This document shows positions 18,601-27,079 of a DNA stretch of 64,000 nt, piece by piece. The notes beneath the pieces were generated by a model, which was not told the DNA's origin, did no database searches, and worked only from the letters and a program-made list of their open reading frames with translations. Within the stretch, counting starts at the first letter, position 1; every line of letters begins with the position of its first letter. The stretch is from Silicimonas sp. GTDB lineage: Bacteria; Pseudomonadota; Alphaproteobacteria; Rhodobacterales; Rhodobacteraceae. The DNA lies in assembly GCA_022826205.1 (NCBI GenBank), contig JAJDVJ010000027.1:1-64000 (forward strand). The letters are read 5' to 3'. Both the position numbers and the translations under genes were made by a program.

Positions 18601-19875
18601 TCAGATTAGCTGCGATGCCGCCGCCTCGAAGGCATTCTTCGTCACTTCCAGATCGTCGTCGTCGAGGGCAAGACAGCAATAGGTCTTGCCAGGGGGCCTA
18701 AGAAGCCCATGGGCTCGGAGCGCCTCGTTCCAGGAAGCGGTGCGAGCGTTGTCCGCTGTCTGAACATCGCGATAGTTTCGGACATCCCGGTCGGTGAAGA
18801 CAACGTCGAACAAGGGCGGTGCGCCGACTAGCCGATACGGAATGCCCGTCGGCTCAAGCGCGTCACGGGCCAGTCCCATGACCGTATTGCCGAGGTCTTC
18901 CAGACGCGCGTATTGATCGGGGCGCCGCAGGATCTCGAGGGTCTTGAGGCCCGCGACCGCTGCAATCGGGTTGCCGGAAAGCGTCCCGACCTGCATCAGC
19001 CAACCCTGTTGGCCTGCTAGGCTCTTGTCGAAATGCTTCAAGATTTCGGCCCGTCCGGCGATCGCGGCCAAGGGAAACCCGCCGCCGATGATCTTGCCTA
19101 GCGTCGCGATGTCGGGCGTTACGCCGTAAGCTTCTTGCGCGCCGCCAAAGGCAAGCCGGAATCCGGTGACGATTTCGTCGAAGATCAGGACGATCCCATG
19201 CTTGTCGGCTTCCTCCCTGAGAACCTGCAAGTATCCGGAATCCGGAGGAATGATGCGTTGCAGCGGCTCGACGATGATGCCAGCGACCCGGTCTCCCCAT
19301 TCCGCAAGGAGCGAGCGAACGTAGTCCGGATCGTTGAATGGCGCGATCAGCACGTCGGAGGCGACTCCGGTCGGAATCCCGGCGCTGTCAGGCACGGCTT
19401 CCGGGAAGTTCACGAGTCTTTCGGGCGCAAGCGACATCTGCGCCTCGGCGCTCATGCCGTGATAGCCGCCTTCGAACTTGACGATCTTGTCGCGACCCGT
19501 GAAGGCGCGGGCCAGCCGCATGGCGTACATGTCCGCCTCGCCGCCAGTGGAGACGTATCGGAGCTGCTCGGCGCAGGACAGGGCTCGGCAGATCTCTTCC
19601 GCAAGCTCGATTCCAGCAGCATTGTTGGCAAAAAAGGTCTGGCCCTTGGGCAGTTGCTCCGCCACGACCTCCAGCACCTCCGGGTGGCTGTGGCCGAGGA
19701 TCAACGGACCCGAGCCGATCAGGTAATCGACATACTCGTTGCCGTCTACGTCCCGGACACGTGCGCCCCGACCCTCGTGGATGACGATTCCGGGATCGAA
19801 ATTGCCGAACCCGCCCGCCGGCAGCACGGCCTTCGCACGCGCGATCCAGTCGGTCTGCGATTTGATCGTGGTCAA
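18601..19875 (-). CDS. Class III aminotransferase, glutamate-1-semialdehyde aminomutase-like
   Basis: A 424-residue PLP enzyme of fold type I. Features are YVSTGGEADMYAMRLARAFTGRDKIVKFEGGYHG (residues 107-140, interrupted here as a description), the cofactor-binding aspartate in IFDEIVTGFR (near 231-240), and the Schiff-base lysine in ATLGKIIGGGFP (near 257-268). The aminomutase-like architecture is shared by 2-aminohexano-lactam racemases and omega-transaminases, so hemL function is not implied. Its first codons and upstream spacer are duplicated at 21611-21715 (see repeats). It lies downstream of, and in the same direction as, the DadA-type oxidase and two enolase-superfamily genes, which suggests a catabolic role on a nitrogenous substrate. 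Confidence 0.88.
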   Translation of the reverse strand: MTTIKSQTDWIARAKAVLPAGGFGNFDPGIVIHEGRGARVRDVDGNEYVDYLIGSGPLILGHSHPEVLEVVAEQLPKGQTFFANNAAGIELAEEICRALSCAEQLRYVSTGGEADMYAMRLARAFTGRDKIVKFEGGYHGMSAEAQMSLAPERLVNFPEAVPDSAGIPTGVASDVLIAPFNDPDYVRSLLAEWGDRVAGIIVEPLQRIIPPDSGYLQVLREEADKHGIVLIFDEIVTGFRLAFGGAQEAYGVTPDIATLGKIIGGGFPLAAIAGRAEILKHFDKSLAGQQGWLMQVGTLSGNPIAAVAGLKTLEILRRPDQYARLEDLGNTVMGLARDALEPTGIPYRLVGAPPLFDVVFTDRDVRNYRDVQTADNARTASWNEALRAHGLLRPPGKTYCCLALDDDDLEVTKNAFEAAASQLI

Positions 19876-20025
19876 TGTCCCACTCCTGAATCAGGTTAAG
19901 GTCGCCGAGGATGTTAGGGTCGGGCTCAACTGCGAACCCCGGACATTCGGGAGACGCGATGGATCCTTATTCACGGCTTGGCGTTCTCCGGTCAAGGCAC
20001 GGTCCGACAAAGTCCGAGATAGCCG
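19800..20025 (-). repeat. Junction repeat 1, copy A (next to intact aminotransferase)
   Basis: This block aligns almost without gaps to 21622-21848. It covers the first about 25 codons of the aminotransferase, the spacer, and a decayed enolase 3' end. Shared stretches include GGCAGCACGGCCTT and GTCAATGTCC. The copies are in direct orientation and bracket the oxidase gene. The divergence looks old rather than recent. Confidence 0.85.
19884..20025 (-). pseudogene. Decayed 3' end of an enolase-superfamily gene
   Basis: Translated on the minus strand in one frame this gives SDFVGPCLDRRTPSRE, a TAA stop, then GSIASPECPGFAVEPDPNILGD. It aligns residue by residue with the C terminus of the intact enzyme at 21705-22808 (SGYVGPRLDPNAPSREGG...GPGLGIEPDPDILGD). 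The single in-frame TAA replaces a glycine codon. The remainder of the gene is missing; the oxidase ends immediately next to it. The frame is otherwise preserved, so decay began after duplication or import. Confidence 0.85.
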
Positions 20026-20036
20026 AATGGGCTGCG

Positions 20037-21377
20037 TCAGTAGGGGCCGGGAACAATGGGGCTGCCATCAACGAACCGTTCGAAGCGAAACCGCGACAAG
20101 TCGAAGCCCGTCGGGCGGTCCAGCACGAGGTCGGCGAGGACCCGGCCCGCACCGGGCCCGATCCCGAAGCCGTGTCCGCTCATGCCGGTGCCGATGAACA
20201 GCCCAGGGAGCGATGGTACTTCGCAGATGTAGGGCACGGCATCGGGAGTCACGTCGATCATCCCTGCCCAAGTTTCTGCAATGCTGGCCTCTTCCAGCCA
20301 AGGCGCCCGCTTGCGGAGGTGTTTCATTAGGCGTCGCTGGCCTTCCTTTGACGGAGGTGGATCGAGAACGCGCATCCGCTCGAATGGCGTAACCTCGTCG
20401 GCACGCCAGCGAATCTTGGAACCCCATGCGCCCGGATAACCCGCGGGAGGCTTCGGTCTGAGGCGCAGATTTCCGGCCGACCTCCACATCAGCTTCGCGA
20501 ACTTGCTCAGGTCCTGGAACGAGCGGGCACACACGTAGTGCTCGATGAGGTTCCCGGTTGTTACAGTATGACCGCCATCCGCACGACGGCTCGTAGCGAA
20601 TCCGGGCATGGAAACGTTCGGAAGCCCGCGGTCGGCCACGGGGTGGGTGCGGCCAACCGTCGAACGTACGATGAGTTGCGGCAAATCAATTCCCGCATTC
20701 CGCGCAAAGCAGGTGGACCAGGCACCGCCTGCCAGCACCACGCGGTCTGCCCGTACGGGCCCGCGTTCGGTGTGGACACCGGAGACATTGCCGGCCCTGG
20801 TTTCGAGGGTGCGCACGGCGCAGTCCTCAGTGATCGACACACCGACCCGCCGCGCCGCACGCGCCAACGCCGGTACAGCGACAAACGGTTCCGCCCGCCC
20901 GTCGCTCGGGGTCAACATTCCGCCGACCCACTGTCCCTCAAATCCGGGACATGTTCCCTGCGCTTCCGTCGGCGAAAGCATCCGCGTGTCTAGTTGGTGT
21001 TCCCTGGCGAGATCATGCCAATCCTCGTACTTGGCGAGAGTGCGTTCGTCCTCGGCGAGATACGCCAAACCGCATCCTACGAAGGCGAGGTCCTTCTCTC
21101 CGGTTTCAGTCGCGAGACTCCGCCAGATCCGATTCGACTCCATCACGATGGGCAACTCGTCCCGGTCCCGACCCTGCTGGCGGATCCAGCCCCAATTGCG
21201 GCTTGACTGCTCGCCGGCAACTCGCCCCTTCTCGATCAGCGTGACCTTCGCGCCATGCTGCCCGAGGAACCAGGCGGTCGAGGTGCCGATGATCCCGGCG
21301 CCGATCACCACGACGTCAGCGGCTTCCGGAATTGGGTCGGCATGGACGATTGGCGTGGCTTCGGAAATTACCGGCAT
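20037..21377 (-). CDS. FAD-dependent oxidoreductase, DadA/glycine-oxidase type
   Basis: A 446-residue D-amino-acid-oxidase-family flavoprotein. The N-terminal Rossmann motif is VVVIGAGIIGTSTAWFL (residues 22-38), followed by the EKGRVAGEQSSRNWGW segment that contacts FAD. The C-terminal FIGTGMSGHGFGIGPGAGRVLADLV (about residues 396-420, given as landmark) closes the FAD site. Family members oxidise the C-N bond of D-amino acids, N-methylated amino acids or similar amines. An upstream GGAG supports ATG 21377. It is bracketed by duplicated enolase/aminotransferase junction sequence, so it appears to have been inserted between those two genes. Confidence 0.9.
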   Translation of the reverse strand: MPVISEATPIVHADPIPEAADVVVIGAGIIGTSTAWFLGQHGAKVTLIEKGRVAGEQSSRNWGWIRQQGRDRDELPIVMESNRIWRSLATETGEKDLAFVGCGLAYLAEDERTLAKYEDWHDLAREHQLDTRMLSPTEAQGTCPGFEGQWVGGMLTPSDGRAEPFVAVPALARAARRVGVSITEDCAVRTLETRAGNVSGVHTERGPVRADRVVLAGGAWSTCFARNAGIDLPQLIVRSTVGRTHPVADRGLPNVSMPGFATSRRADGGHTVTTGNLIEHYVCARSFQDLSKFAKLMWRSAGNLRLRPKPPAGYPGAWGSKIRWRADEVTPFERMRVLDPPPSKEGQRRLMKHLRKRAPWLEEASIAETWAGMIDVTPDAVPYICEVPSLPGLFIGTGMSGHGFGIGPGAGRVLADLVLDRPTGFDLSRFRFERFVDGSPIVPGPY

Positions 21378-21610
21378 GCGGGACTTCTCCGAGCGTGTCG
21401 ACGGGACGCGAGCTTGAGCGAAGCATCGCGGAATGCGATCTGGTCAGGGAAGTCAGGGTCGTGGATCATGTGCGCGACGGACCTGCACAGGCGCCCACGG
21501 CACGTTTCGACCACTTTGCTGGGGCCGGCGTACCTGGGTCGGCACGACCCTGCGGGAATCGGCGCAAATTCCGTGATCGCGGCTGATTTCCACGTGCATT
21601 GGCCGGGATA

Positions 21611-21700
21611 CAATGCGGGTTCGAACTTGCCGATTCCACCTGCGGGCAGCACGGCCTTTGCACGCACCACCCTGTCGGCTTGCAATGTGATGGTGGTCAA
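21611..21700 (-). pseudogene. Truncated 5' end of an aminotransferase gene
   Basis: The first 30 codons (MTTITLQADRVVRAKAVLPA then GGIGKFEPAL) match the start of the intact aminotransferase at 19875 (MTTIKSQTDWIARAKAVLPA then GGFGNFDPGI). After this the similarity stops abruptly, although the frame stays open to about 21368. It begins 4 bp after the enolase stop, exactly where an intact aminotransferase gene would be expected. Confidence 0.85.
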
Positions 21701-21848
21701 TGTCCTACTCCAATGTCAGGTCCGGGTCTCCGAGGATGTCCGGATCGGGCTCGATCCCGAGACCTGGACCTTCGGGAGGCGCGATGCATCCTCCTTCACG
21801 GCTCGGTGCGTTCGGGTCAAGGCGCGGGCCGACATAGCCCGAGAGATC
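21622..21848 (-). repeat. Junction repeat 1, copy B (next to intact enolase)
   Basis: Direct-repeat partner of 19800-20025. It contains the intact enolase 3' end and the truncated aminotransferase 5' end. From 21378 to about 21610, between this copy and the oxidase start, I see no recognisable gene. Confidence 0.85.
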
Positions 21849-22808
21849 GCACGTGTTCAGGAGACGCGAGGGCGGCGTCGTGGCCGCCAAATGCAGGAGC
21901 GCGGCGGTGGTGATGTCCGATCCCCAAGTGTCTTCGATGCACATCTTGGCGCCCAGATGCAGGCAGAGTTCGCGGGCGGTGCGACAGGCCGAAATGCCGC
22001 CGAACTTGGAAAGCTTGAGCGCGACCGCGTCCATGCAAGCCCGCGCGTGGCCCTCGAGAAGGGTCTCCGTGTCAAAGGCCGCCTCGTCAAGCTTCATCGG
22101 AAGGCCAGTCGCATCGCGAACTCTGGCGCAATCGGCGATGGAACGGCACGGCTGCTCAAGCATGATGTCCAGGTCGCGTACCGCGCGGCCGACACGCGTG
22201 GCTTCAAGCGAAGTGGCACCCATGTTCCAGTCACCGTAGACAAGCGGCCCGGGTCCGACGGCTTTCCGGACTTCGGTCAACCGCTCGACATCGGTCTGCC
22301 AGTCTCCAGAGGCGCCAAGCTTGACCTGGAATTGCCTGATGCCTAGCGCCTTGGCTTCGCGAGCGATGTGCGCCATTTCGTCCGGAGCGATGCAGGTGAT
22401 GGAATGATACAGCGGCATCGAATCCGCTTGGCGTCCGCCGAGAACGCGGTAGAGGGGCAGGGCGGCGACCTTCGCCGTCAGATCCCAAAGCGCAATGTCG
22501 ATCGCGGACTTCGCGTAGACGTGTCCCTGCAACCAGGCGTCTGCTTTCGACAAGACGGCGTCCGGCCCGATCGGGTCGCTGCCGAGCAGTATCGGTGCAA
22601 GTTCGGCGATCGCTGGCTGAACACCACGCGCGTAGGCTGGAAGGTAGTGGGGGATCGGGCAGACCTCTCCCCAGCCGGTGACGCCCGCGTCGGTGTCGAG
22701 CGCCAAGATCACGGTTTCGACTGTGTCGCAGGTCTTGCCGTCGGCCATGTTATAGGCCACGTGGCTCTTCAACGGCAGGTGCCAGAGACGAACGGCGGAG
22801 ATCTTCAA
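21705..22808 (-). CDS. Mandelate racemase/muconate lactonizing enzyme family protein (1)
   Basis: A 367-residue enolase-superfamily enzyme of the MLE subgroup, which abstracts a proton alpha to a carboxylate. Residue landmarks are the lysine in FQVKLGA near 165, the metal ligands in YGDWNMG (D) and LEQPC (E), LDEAAFD, and the second catalytic lysine in ALKLSKFGG near 268. EDTWGSDITTAALLHLAAT near 300 resembles 4-hydroxyproline-betaine 2-epimerase (HpbD). The start is TTG at 22808 (LKISAVRLWHL), with AGGAG seven bases upstream; upstream in-frame codons give non-family sequence. Substrate assignment to a betaine or amino-acid epimer is inference from the neighbours. Confidence 0.88.
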   Translation of the reverse strand: MKISAVRLWHLPLKSHVAYNMADGKTCDTVETVILALDTDAGVTGWGEVCPIPHYLPAYARGVQPAIAELAPILLGSDPIGPDAVLSKADAWLQGHVYAKSAIDIALWDLTAKVAALPLYRVLGGRQADSMPLYHSITCIAPDEMAHIAREAKALGIRQFQVKLGASGDWQTDVERLTEVRKAVGPGPLVYGDWNMGATSLEATRVGRAVRDLDIMLEQPCRSIADCARVRDATGLPMKLDEAAFDTETLLEGHARACMDAVALKLSKFGGISACRTARELCLHLGAKMCIEDTWGSDITTAALLHLAATTPPSRLLNTCDLSGYVGPRLDPNAPSREGGCIAPPEGPGLGIEPDPDILGDPDLTLE

Positions 22809-22920
22809 GATCGCGCTCCTGTTGCCGCGCGAGGAACTCGATGCCACGAGCCGGCGGCGTGAATTTCTTCGATGCAGGCAAGACAGGTGGCCTGCCCAAG
22901 GATTGCAAGCAGGCGCACGT

Positions 22921-24033
22921 TCACGTCGCCCCGTAGACCGCGACCGGCTCGCCAAGGGCCGCCTCGTCGGGATGAACGCCAAGGCCCGGCGATTCGGGAA
23001 GGTGAAGATGGCCGTCCCTGTTGCGTGGCCCCTGGCCCCGCGCAATGTCCTTTGCCAACATGTCCTGACAGGCCCAGACCGCCAACCGACGGGCGTCCGG
23101 CACCGTTGCGGCGAGGTGCAGCGCCTCCGCGTCGGCCAGCACCGATCCGCCGGTTGCCATGATGAACATGTCAATTCCGTGGGCAAGCGCGACGTCGCGC
23201 ATGCGCGCCGCCTTGGTCAAGCCTCCAACCCGGTTGAGCTTGATGCCGAACACTTCCGCAAGACCGTCACGTGCGATGCGGGTGGCGTCCTGAAGTGTCA
23301 CAAGGCTTTCGTCCACGCTCACTGGTGCGGAATGCAGCGAACGGATGGCAGCGATGTCGTCAAGGGTTTCGCAGGGTTGCTCGAACATGACGCGAAGATC
23401 CTCTGTCGCCTGCATCACGCGAAGAGCCTGTTGACGTGTCCAGCCTCGGTTCGCGTCATAAAGTATGACTTCGTTCGGTCCGCGGTGTGCTTCCACGTCC
23501 CGGATTCGAGCAATGTCCAGTTCGACGTCACCGCCGATCTTGACGGAATGGGCCACGTAGCCGCGTTCGCGATACCGGTTCATGACGTCACGAGTGTCTT
23601 CGACTGTCTTTGCACCGACCGAGGAGGCGATGGGCGCGGGCGACCGAGAGCCGCCTCCCATGAGGTCCGAGACTGGCAGTCCCGCGGCTTGGCCTGCGAT
23701 GTCCCAGCAGGCCATGTCGACGGGAGCCTTGGCATGAAGATGCCCAGGAAGTGCGAGGTCCATGGCACGTTCCACATCCAGTACCTTCCTTGGATCGAGG
23801 TTCAGGACAAAGGGTGCCATGGTCTCAATGCCAGCCCTGATTCCGGGGCCATGCGCGGCAACGTAGGTGTGACCCCAAGGCGTTCCCTCGCCCCATCCGG
23901 ACAGGCCAGCGTCAGTGTCGATTCTGACAAGCGTTGCGTCGAGCACCTCGAACTTGAGCCGTCCGCCCGAGAGCCAATACGGGTGCTCGAGCGGAAGATC
24001 GACCTTGTAGACTGCGATGCGGGTGATCTTCAT
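22921..24033 (-). CDS. Mandelate racemase/muconate lactonizing enzyme family protein (2)
   Basis: A 370-residue enolase-superfamily paralogue of the next gene. It has the N-terminal capping domain (MKITRIAVYKVDLPLEHPYW), the lysine in HSVKIGGD near 165, metal ligands in LYDANRGW and MFEQPC, VDESL, and the second lysine in GIKLNRVGG near 265. It differs at the C-terminal end of the barrel (MFIMATGGSVLADAEALHLAA) from paralogue 1, so the two probably act on different stereoisomers or substrates. It is 112 bp from paralogue 1, in the same direction. No single function is certain. Confidence 0.88.
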   Translation of the reverse strand: MKITRIAVYKVDLPLEHPYWLSGGRLKFEVLDATLVRIDTDAGLSGWGEGTPWGHTYVAAHGPGIRAGIETMAPFVLNLDPRKVLDVERAMDLALPGHLHAKAPVDMACWDIAGQAAGLPVSDLMGGGSRSPAPIASSVGAKTVEDTRDVMNRYRERGYVAHSVKIGGDVELDIARIRDVEAHRGPNEVILYDANRGWTRQQALRVMQATEDLRVMFEQPCETLDDIAAIRSLHSAPVSVDESLVTLQDATRIARDGLAEVFGIKLNRVGGLTKAARMRDVALAHGIDMFIMATGGSVLADAEALHLAATVPDARRLAVWACQDMLAKDIARGQGPRNRDGHLHLPESPGLGVHPDEAALGEPVAVYGAT

Positions 24034-24190
24034 AAGGTGGGAATTCCTGCATGTCCTGTGCGGTCAGGGGCATGCGCCAAGCCTGCCCGCAATTCGAATG
24101 GTGTGCAATTTCCATGGAGGGAAGCACAGCCGCCGTCCTGTGCGCCTGTCCGAAGCACACCCGTACAGAGAGCGTCCTCCGCCGCGTGCA

Positions 24191-25273
24191 TCATGGGGTC
24201 ACGACGATGTTGCCAACATGCTTCTTGGTGATGAACGCGGCTTGTGCCGCATGAAGCTCCTCAAGCGGCCAGGTTGCGGCGAGGTTCGGCTTGACCTTGC
24301 CCGCCTCGATCAGCCGGACAAGTTCCGGCATCACGTCTTCGGCGATCACCGTTGAACCGGTGAATGTCAGGTCATTGAGATAGAACGTCCTGAGGTCGAA
24401 CTCGATGATCGGGCCGGCAATTGCGCCTGAGCATGTGTAGCGGCCGCCCCGCTCGAGGATGTCTATGAGGGAGGGCCATGACGGGCCGCCGACGATGTCG
24501 GCAACGACGCTGACGGTCTCGTCGGCAAGAGCGGAGCGAAGGTCGCCGGGGTCGCGCGGCAGGACGCGGTCGGCACCAAGGGCGGAGACTTCGGCATGCT
24601 TGGCCTCTGAAGCCATGGCAACGACCCTTGCCCCCTGGATTTTTGCGAGCTGGACAAGAGCCCCGCCGACACCGCCGGACGCACCTGTGACAAGCACCGT
24701 GTCCGAGGCTTCGACCTGTGCGCGTTGCAGCATCCCGAGCGCGGTGGAATAAGAGCAGGAAAACGTGGCAAGTTCCGGACACGTCAGCTTGGACTGGATG
24801 GTCAGGGCGTTCCGTGACGGAACGGTCGTGAATTCCGCGAACCCGCCGTCGCGTTCCGAGCCAAGATACCCGACCTTGTTCCTGTTCTTGGGATCTTCGA
24901 GGTCACGAATCCAGTTGTCGGTGATCACCCGTGCGCCGATGCGGGCCGGATCCACGCCATCCCCGACGGCCACAATCTCGCCACAAATGTCGGCACCTTG
25001 AATGCGGGGAAACGTGATCGACGCGCCACCCCAGCTTGGATCGTCCTGTCCCTCGACATCGAAGCCGTCGCCGGTCGTGCGTTCGGTGACCGCTTTCGAG
25101 TACCAGCCGGAACGCGTGTTGACGTCAGTGTTGTTCAGGCCGCATGCGCCGATCTTGATCAGAACCTCCCCGGGGGCAGGATCGGGTCGTGGCCAGTCGG
25201 CGTGTAGTACCATCTGATCCATTCCGCCATGGCCGAGGGTGACCATAGCTTTCATTGTTTCGGGCAAGGCCAT
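24191..25273 (-). CDS. Medium-chain dehydrogenase/quinone-reductase-like oxidoreductase
   Basis: A 360-residue zinc-type alcohol dehydrogenase superfamily protein. The GroES-like N-terminal domain contains GEVLIKIGACGLNNTD and IQGADICGEIVAVG. The nucleotide-binding motif is LVTGASGGVGGALVQLAK near residues 186-203. The structural zinc cysteine cluster of classical alcohol dehydrogenases is absent, which points to the NADPH:quinone reductase-like branch. It probably uses NADP(H) on a carbonyl or enone. It opens the minus-strand catabolic series and diverges from the Rieske oxygenase across a 214-bp promoter region. An AGGAA lies nine bases before ATG 25273. Confidence 0.88.
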   Translation of the reverse strand: MALPETMKAMVTLGHGGMDQMVLHADWPRPDPAPGEVLIKIGACGLNNTDVNTRSGWYSKAVTERTTGDGFDVEGQDDPSWGGASITFPRIQGADICGEIVAVGDGVDPARIGARVITDNWIRDLEDPKNRNKVGYLGSERDGGFAEFTTVPSRNALTIQSKLTCPELATFSCSYSTALGMLQRAQVEASDTVLVTGASGGVGGALVQLAKIQGARVVAMASEAKHAEVSALGADRVLPRDPGDLRSALADETVSVVADIVGGPSWPSLIDILERGGRYTCSGAIAGPIIEFDLRTFYLNDLTFTGSTVIAEDVMPELVRLIEAGKVKPNLAATWPLEELHAAQAAFITKKHVGNIVVTP

Positions 25274-25487
25274 GAGAATCCGTTCCTGAAAAGCGCAATT
25301 TTGCTCGACAGGCTAATCCCACGATTTTACCATCGTCAATGACGCATGGCATCAACGCATCATCCGAGGCGCATTTGGGACTTGCTTGCGAACGGACAGT
25401 CTGGCGTCCAGAAGGCGGAATGCCGTGCACCACCCGTCAAGGTCGGGCGAGCCCGTCACCGCGTCCATGAGGCAGGGACTTGCATCA

Positions 25488-26567
25488 ATGACTGATCCGG
25501 TTCGTTCGCTCGCGGCCCGCTACTACACTGACCCGGATGTGTTCAAGGCGGAGAAGGGCGGGTTGCTGTCCCAGACATGGCAGTTTGCATGCCACGCAAG
25601 CGCGCTGCGGAATTGCGGCGACTACGTGACTTTCGAGATCGCAGGCGAGAGCCTGTTTGCGGTCAAGGGCAAGGACGATGTCATCCGAACCTTCTACAAT
25701 GTGTGCCAGCATCGCGCGCATCAGCTCGTCAGCGGGACTGGGACGAAGCGGCTTCTGGTCTGTCCGTATCACTCATGGACCTACGAATTGACGGGCGAAT
25801 TGCGCTCCGGTCCGAACATTGGAGTGGTCGAGGGCTTCGACAGATCGAGGATTTGCCTGACCGAAGTCAGGACCGAAGTTTTCCTTGGCTTTGTCTTCGT
25901 CAACCTGGATCCGAAGGCAAGCCCCATGGACGATTGGTTTCCAGGCGTTCAGGACGAGCTTCGGACCTGGGTGCCGGACTGGGAGTTCCTGCAGCCGATT
26001 CAATGGATCGAGATCCCGGAAAGCTGCAACTGGAAGGTATCGGTAGAGAATTATTCCGAATGCTACCATTGCAGCCTCAACCACCCGACGTTCGCGACAG
26101 GCGTGGTCAAGGCCGAGACCTATGACATACAGCCGCAAGGCTACTGCCTGCGCCACACGACCGAATGCCAGAACCTCGATGACATGACCTACGAAATTGA
26201 TCGGTCCCGTGCTCACGCGGAGGAGTATTCAAGCTGGTTTCTCTGGCCCGCGTTCAGTTTCCAGGCCTATCCGGGAAACGTGCTTAACACCTATCACTGG
26301 CGTCCGCTCGACGTTGACCGGGTCGTAGTCTGGCGCGGGTGGTACGCGGTTGACGGCGAGGAGAGCGATGTGATTCTCGACCTTGCCCGACAGGACAGGG
26401 AGACGACGGTCGAAGAGGACATTCATCTGGTTGAGTCCGTGCAACGAGGCCTTCGGTCACGCGGCTATGCGCCGGGACCGCTGGTGATCGATCCGAAGTG
26501 CGGCGTGAACTCCGAGCATTCGGTCATGCATCTGCAGCGGTGGATGCGCGAGGCCGTGGATGTTTAG
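25488..26567 (+). CDS. Rieske non-heme iron oxygenase, quaternary-amine type
   Basis: A 359-residue oxygenase alpha subunit. The Rieske [2Fe-2S] motif is CQH near residue 75 and CPYH near 92. The catalytic mononuclear-iron region is SVENYSECYHCSLNHP near residues 186-201. This N-terminal style (YYTDPDVFKAEKGGLLSQTW) and the ENYxECYHC motif match the family of glycine betaine, carnitine, choline and stachydrine (proline betaine) monooxygenases. It would remove an N-methyl group as formaldehyde. No ferredoxin-type reductase partner is in the window, so electrons must come from elsewhere. ATG 25488 follows GGCAGGGA; ATG 25467 is a possible alternative. Confidence 0.88.
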   Translation: MTDPVRSLAARYYTDPDVFKAEKGGLLSQTWQFACHASALRNCGDYVTFEIAGESLFAVKGKDDVIRTFYNVCQHRAHQLVSGTGTKRLLVCPYHSWTYELTGELRSGPNIGVVEGFDRSRICLTEVRTEVFLGFVFVNLDPKASPMDDWFPGVQDELRTWVPDWEFLQPIQWIEIPESCNWKVSVENYSECYHCSLNHPTFATGVVKAETYDIQPQGYCLRHTTECQNLDDMTYEIDRSRAHAEEYSSWFLWPAFSFQAYPGNVLNTYHWRPLDVDRVVVWRGWYAVDGEESDVILDLARQDRETTVEEDIHLVESVQRGLRSRGYAPGPLVIDPKCGVNSEHSVMHLQRWMREAVDV

Positions 26568-26660
26568 TGCCGCCCCTGTGCCGCCCGAGTCGAAGGCGCA
26601 TGCCAGTTCGGCTCCGGGAGCCGGGCTGGCGGCGTGCAGTCAATGCAACTGGACCATGAA

Positions 26661-27077
26661 ATGACCGTGTTGGCCGGGCATTGCCTGTGCGGCCGGGTCT
26701 CTTGGTCCTCACCGGGGCCGGTCACGCGCAACCTGGTCTGCCATTGCGAGGATTGCCGGCGCGCGACCTCGTCACCTTTCACCGCCTTTGTCGGGCTCGC
26801 GCCCGAGTCCGTTGTCTGGACGGGAGACGTCAATCACTTCGAGAGTTCCCGAGGCACGCAGCGCGGGTTTTGCCGGAACTGTGGTACCCGGCTGTATTTC
26901 CGGTCCGTGAAATGGCCAGGTGAAATCCACATCCATGCCGCGACGCTGGACAAGGGCGTAGACTACCGGCCGACCACGCAGGTCGTGCTGCGTTCCCGCG
27001 CGGCCTGGCTTGAAGATCTGCACACCCTGCCTGGTTGTCTGGAATTCGAAGCGCCGCCGAGGGATGCCGGTTCGTGA
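26661..27077 (+). CDS. GFA family protein (glutathione-dependent formaldehyde-activating fold)
   Basis: A 138-residue Mss4-fold protein with the GFA zinc pattern: GHCLCG at the N terminus, CHCEDCRR near residue 27 and FCRNCGTRL near residue 72. Family members are linked, not always convincingly, to formaldehyde handling. That would suit its place 93 bp after a demethylating-type Rieske oxygenase. The start is uncertain: ATG 26661 (MTVLAGHCLCG) matches the family N terminus best; ATG 26643 is also possible. Its stop is 2 bp before the next gene's ATG, so the two are cotranscribed. Confidence 0.85.
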   Translation: MTVLAGHCLCGRVSWSSPGPVTRNLVCHCEDCRRATSSPFTAFVGLAPESVVWTGDVNHFESSRGTQRGFCRNCGTRLYFRSVKWPGEIHIHAATLDKGVDYRPTTQVVLRSRAAWLEDLHTLPGCLEFEAPPRDAGS

Positions 27078-27079
27078 AG

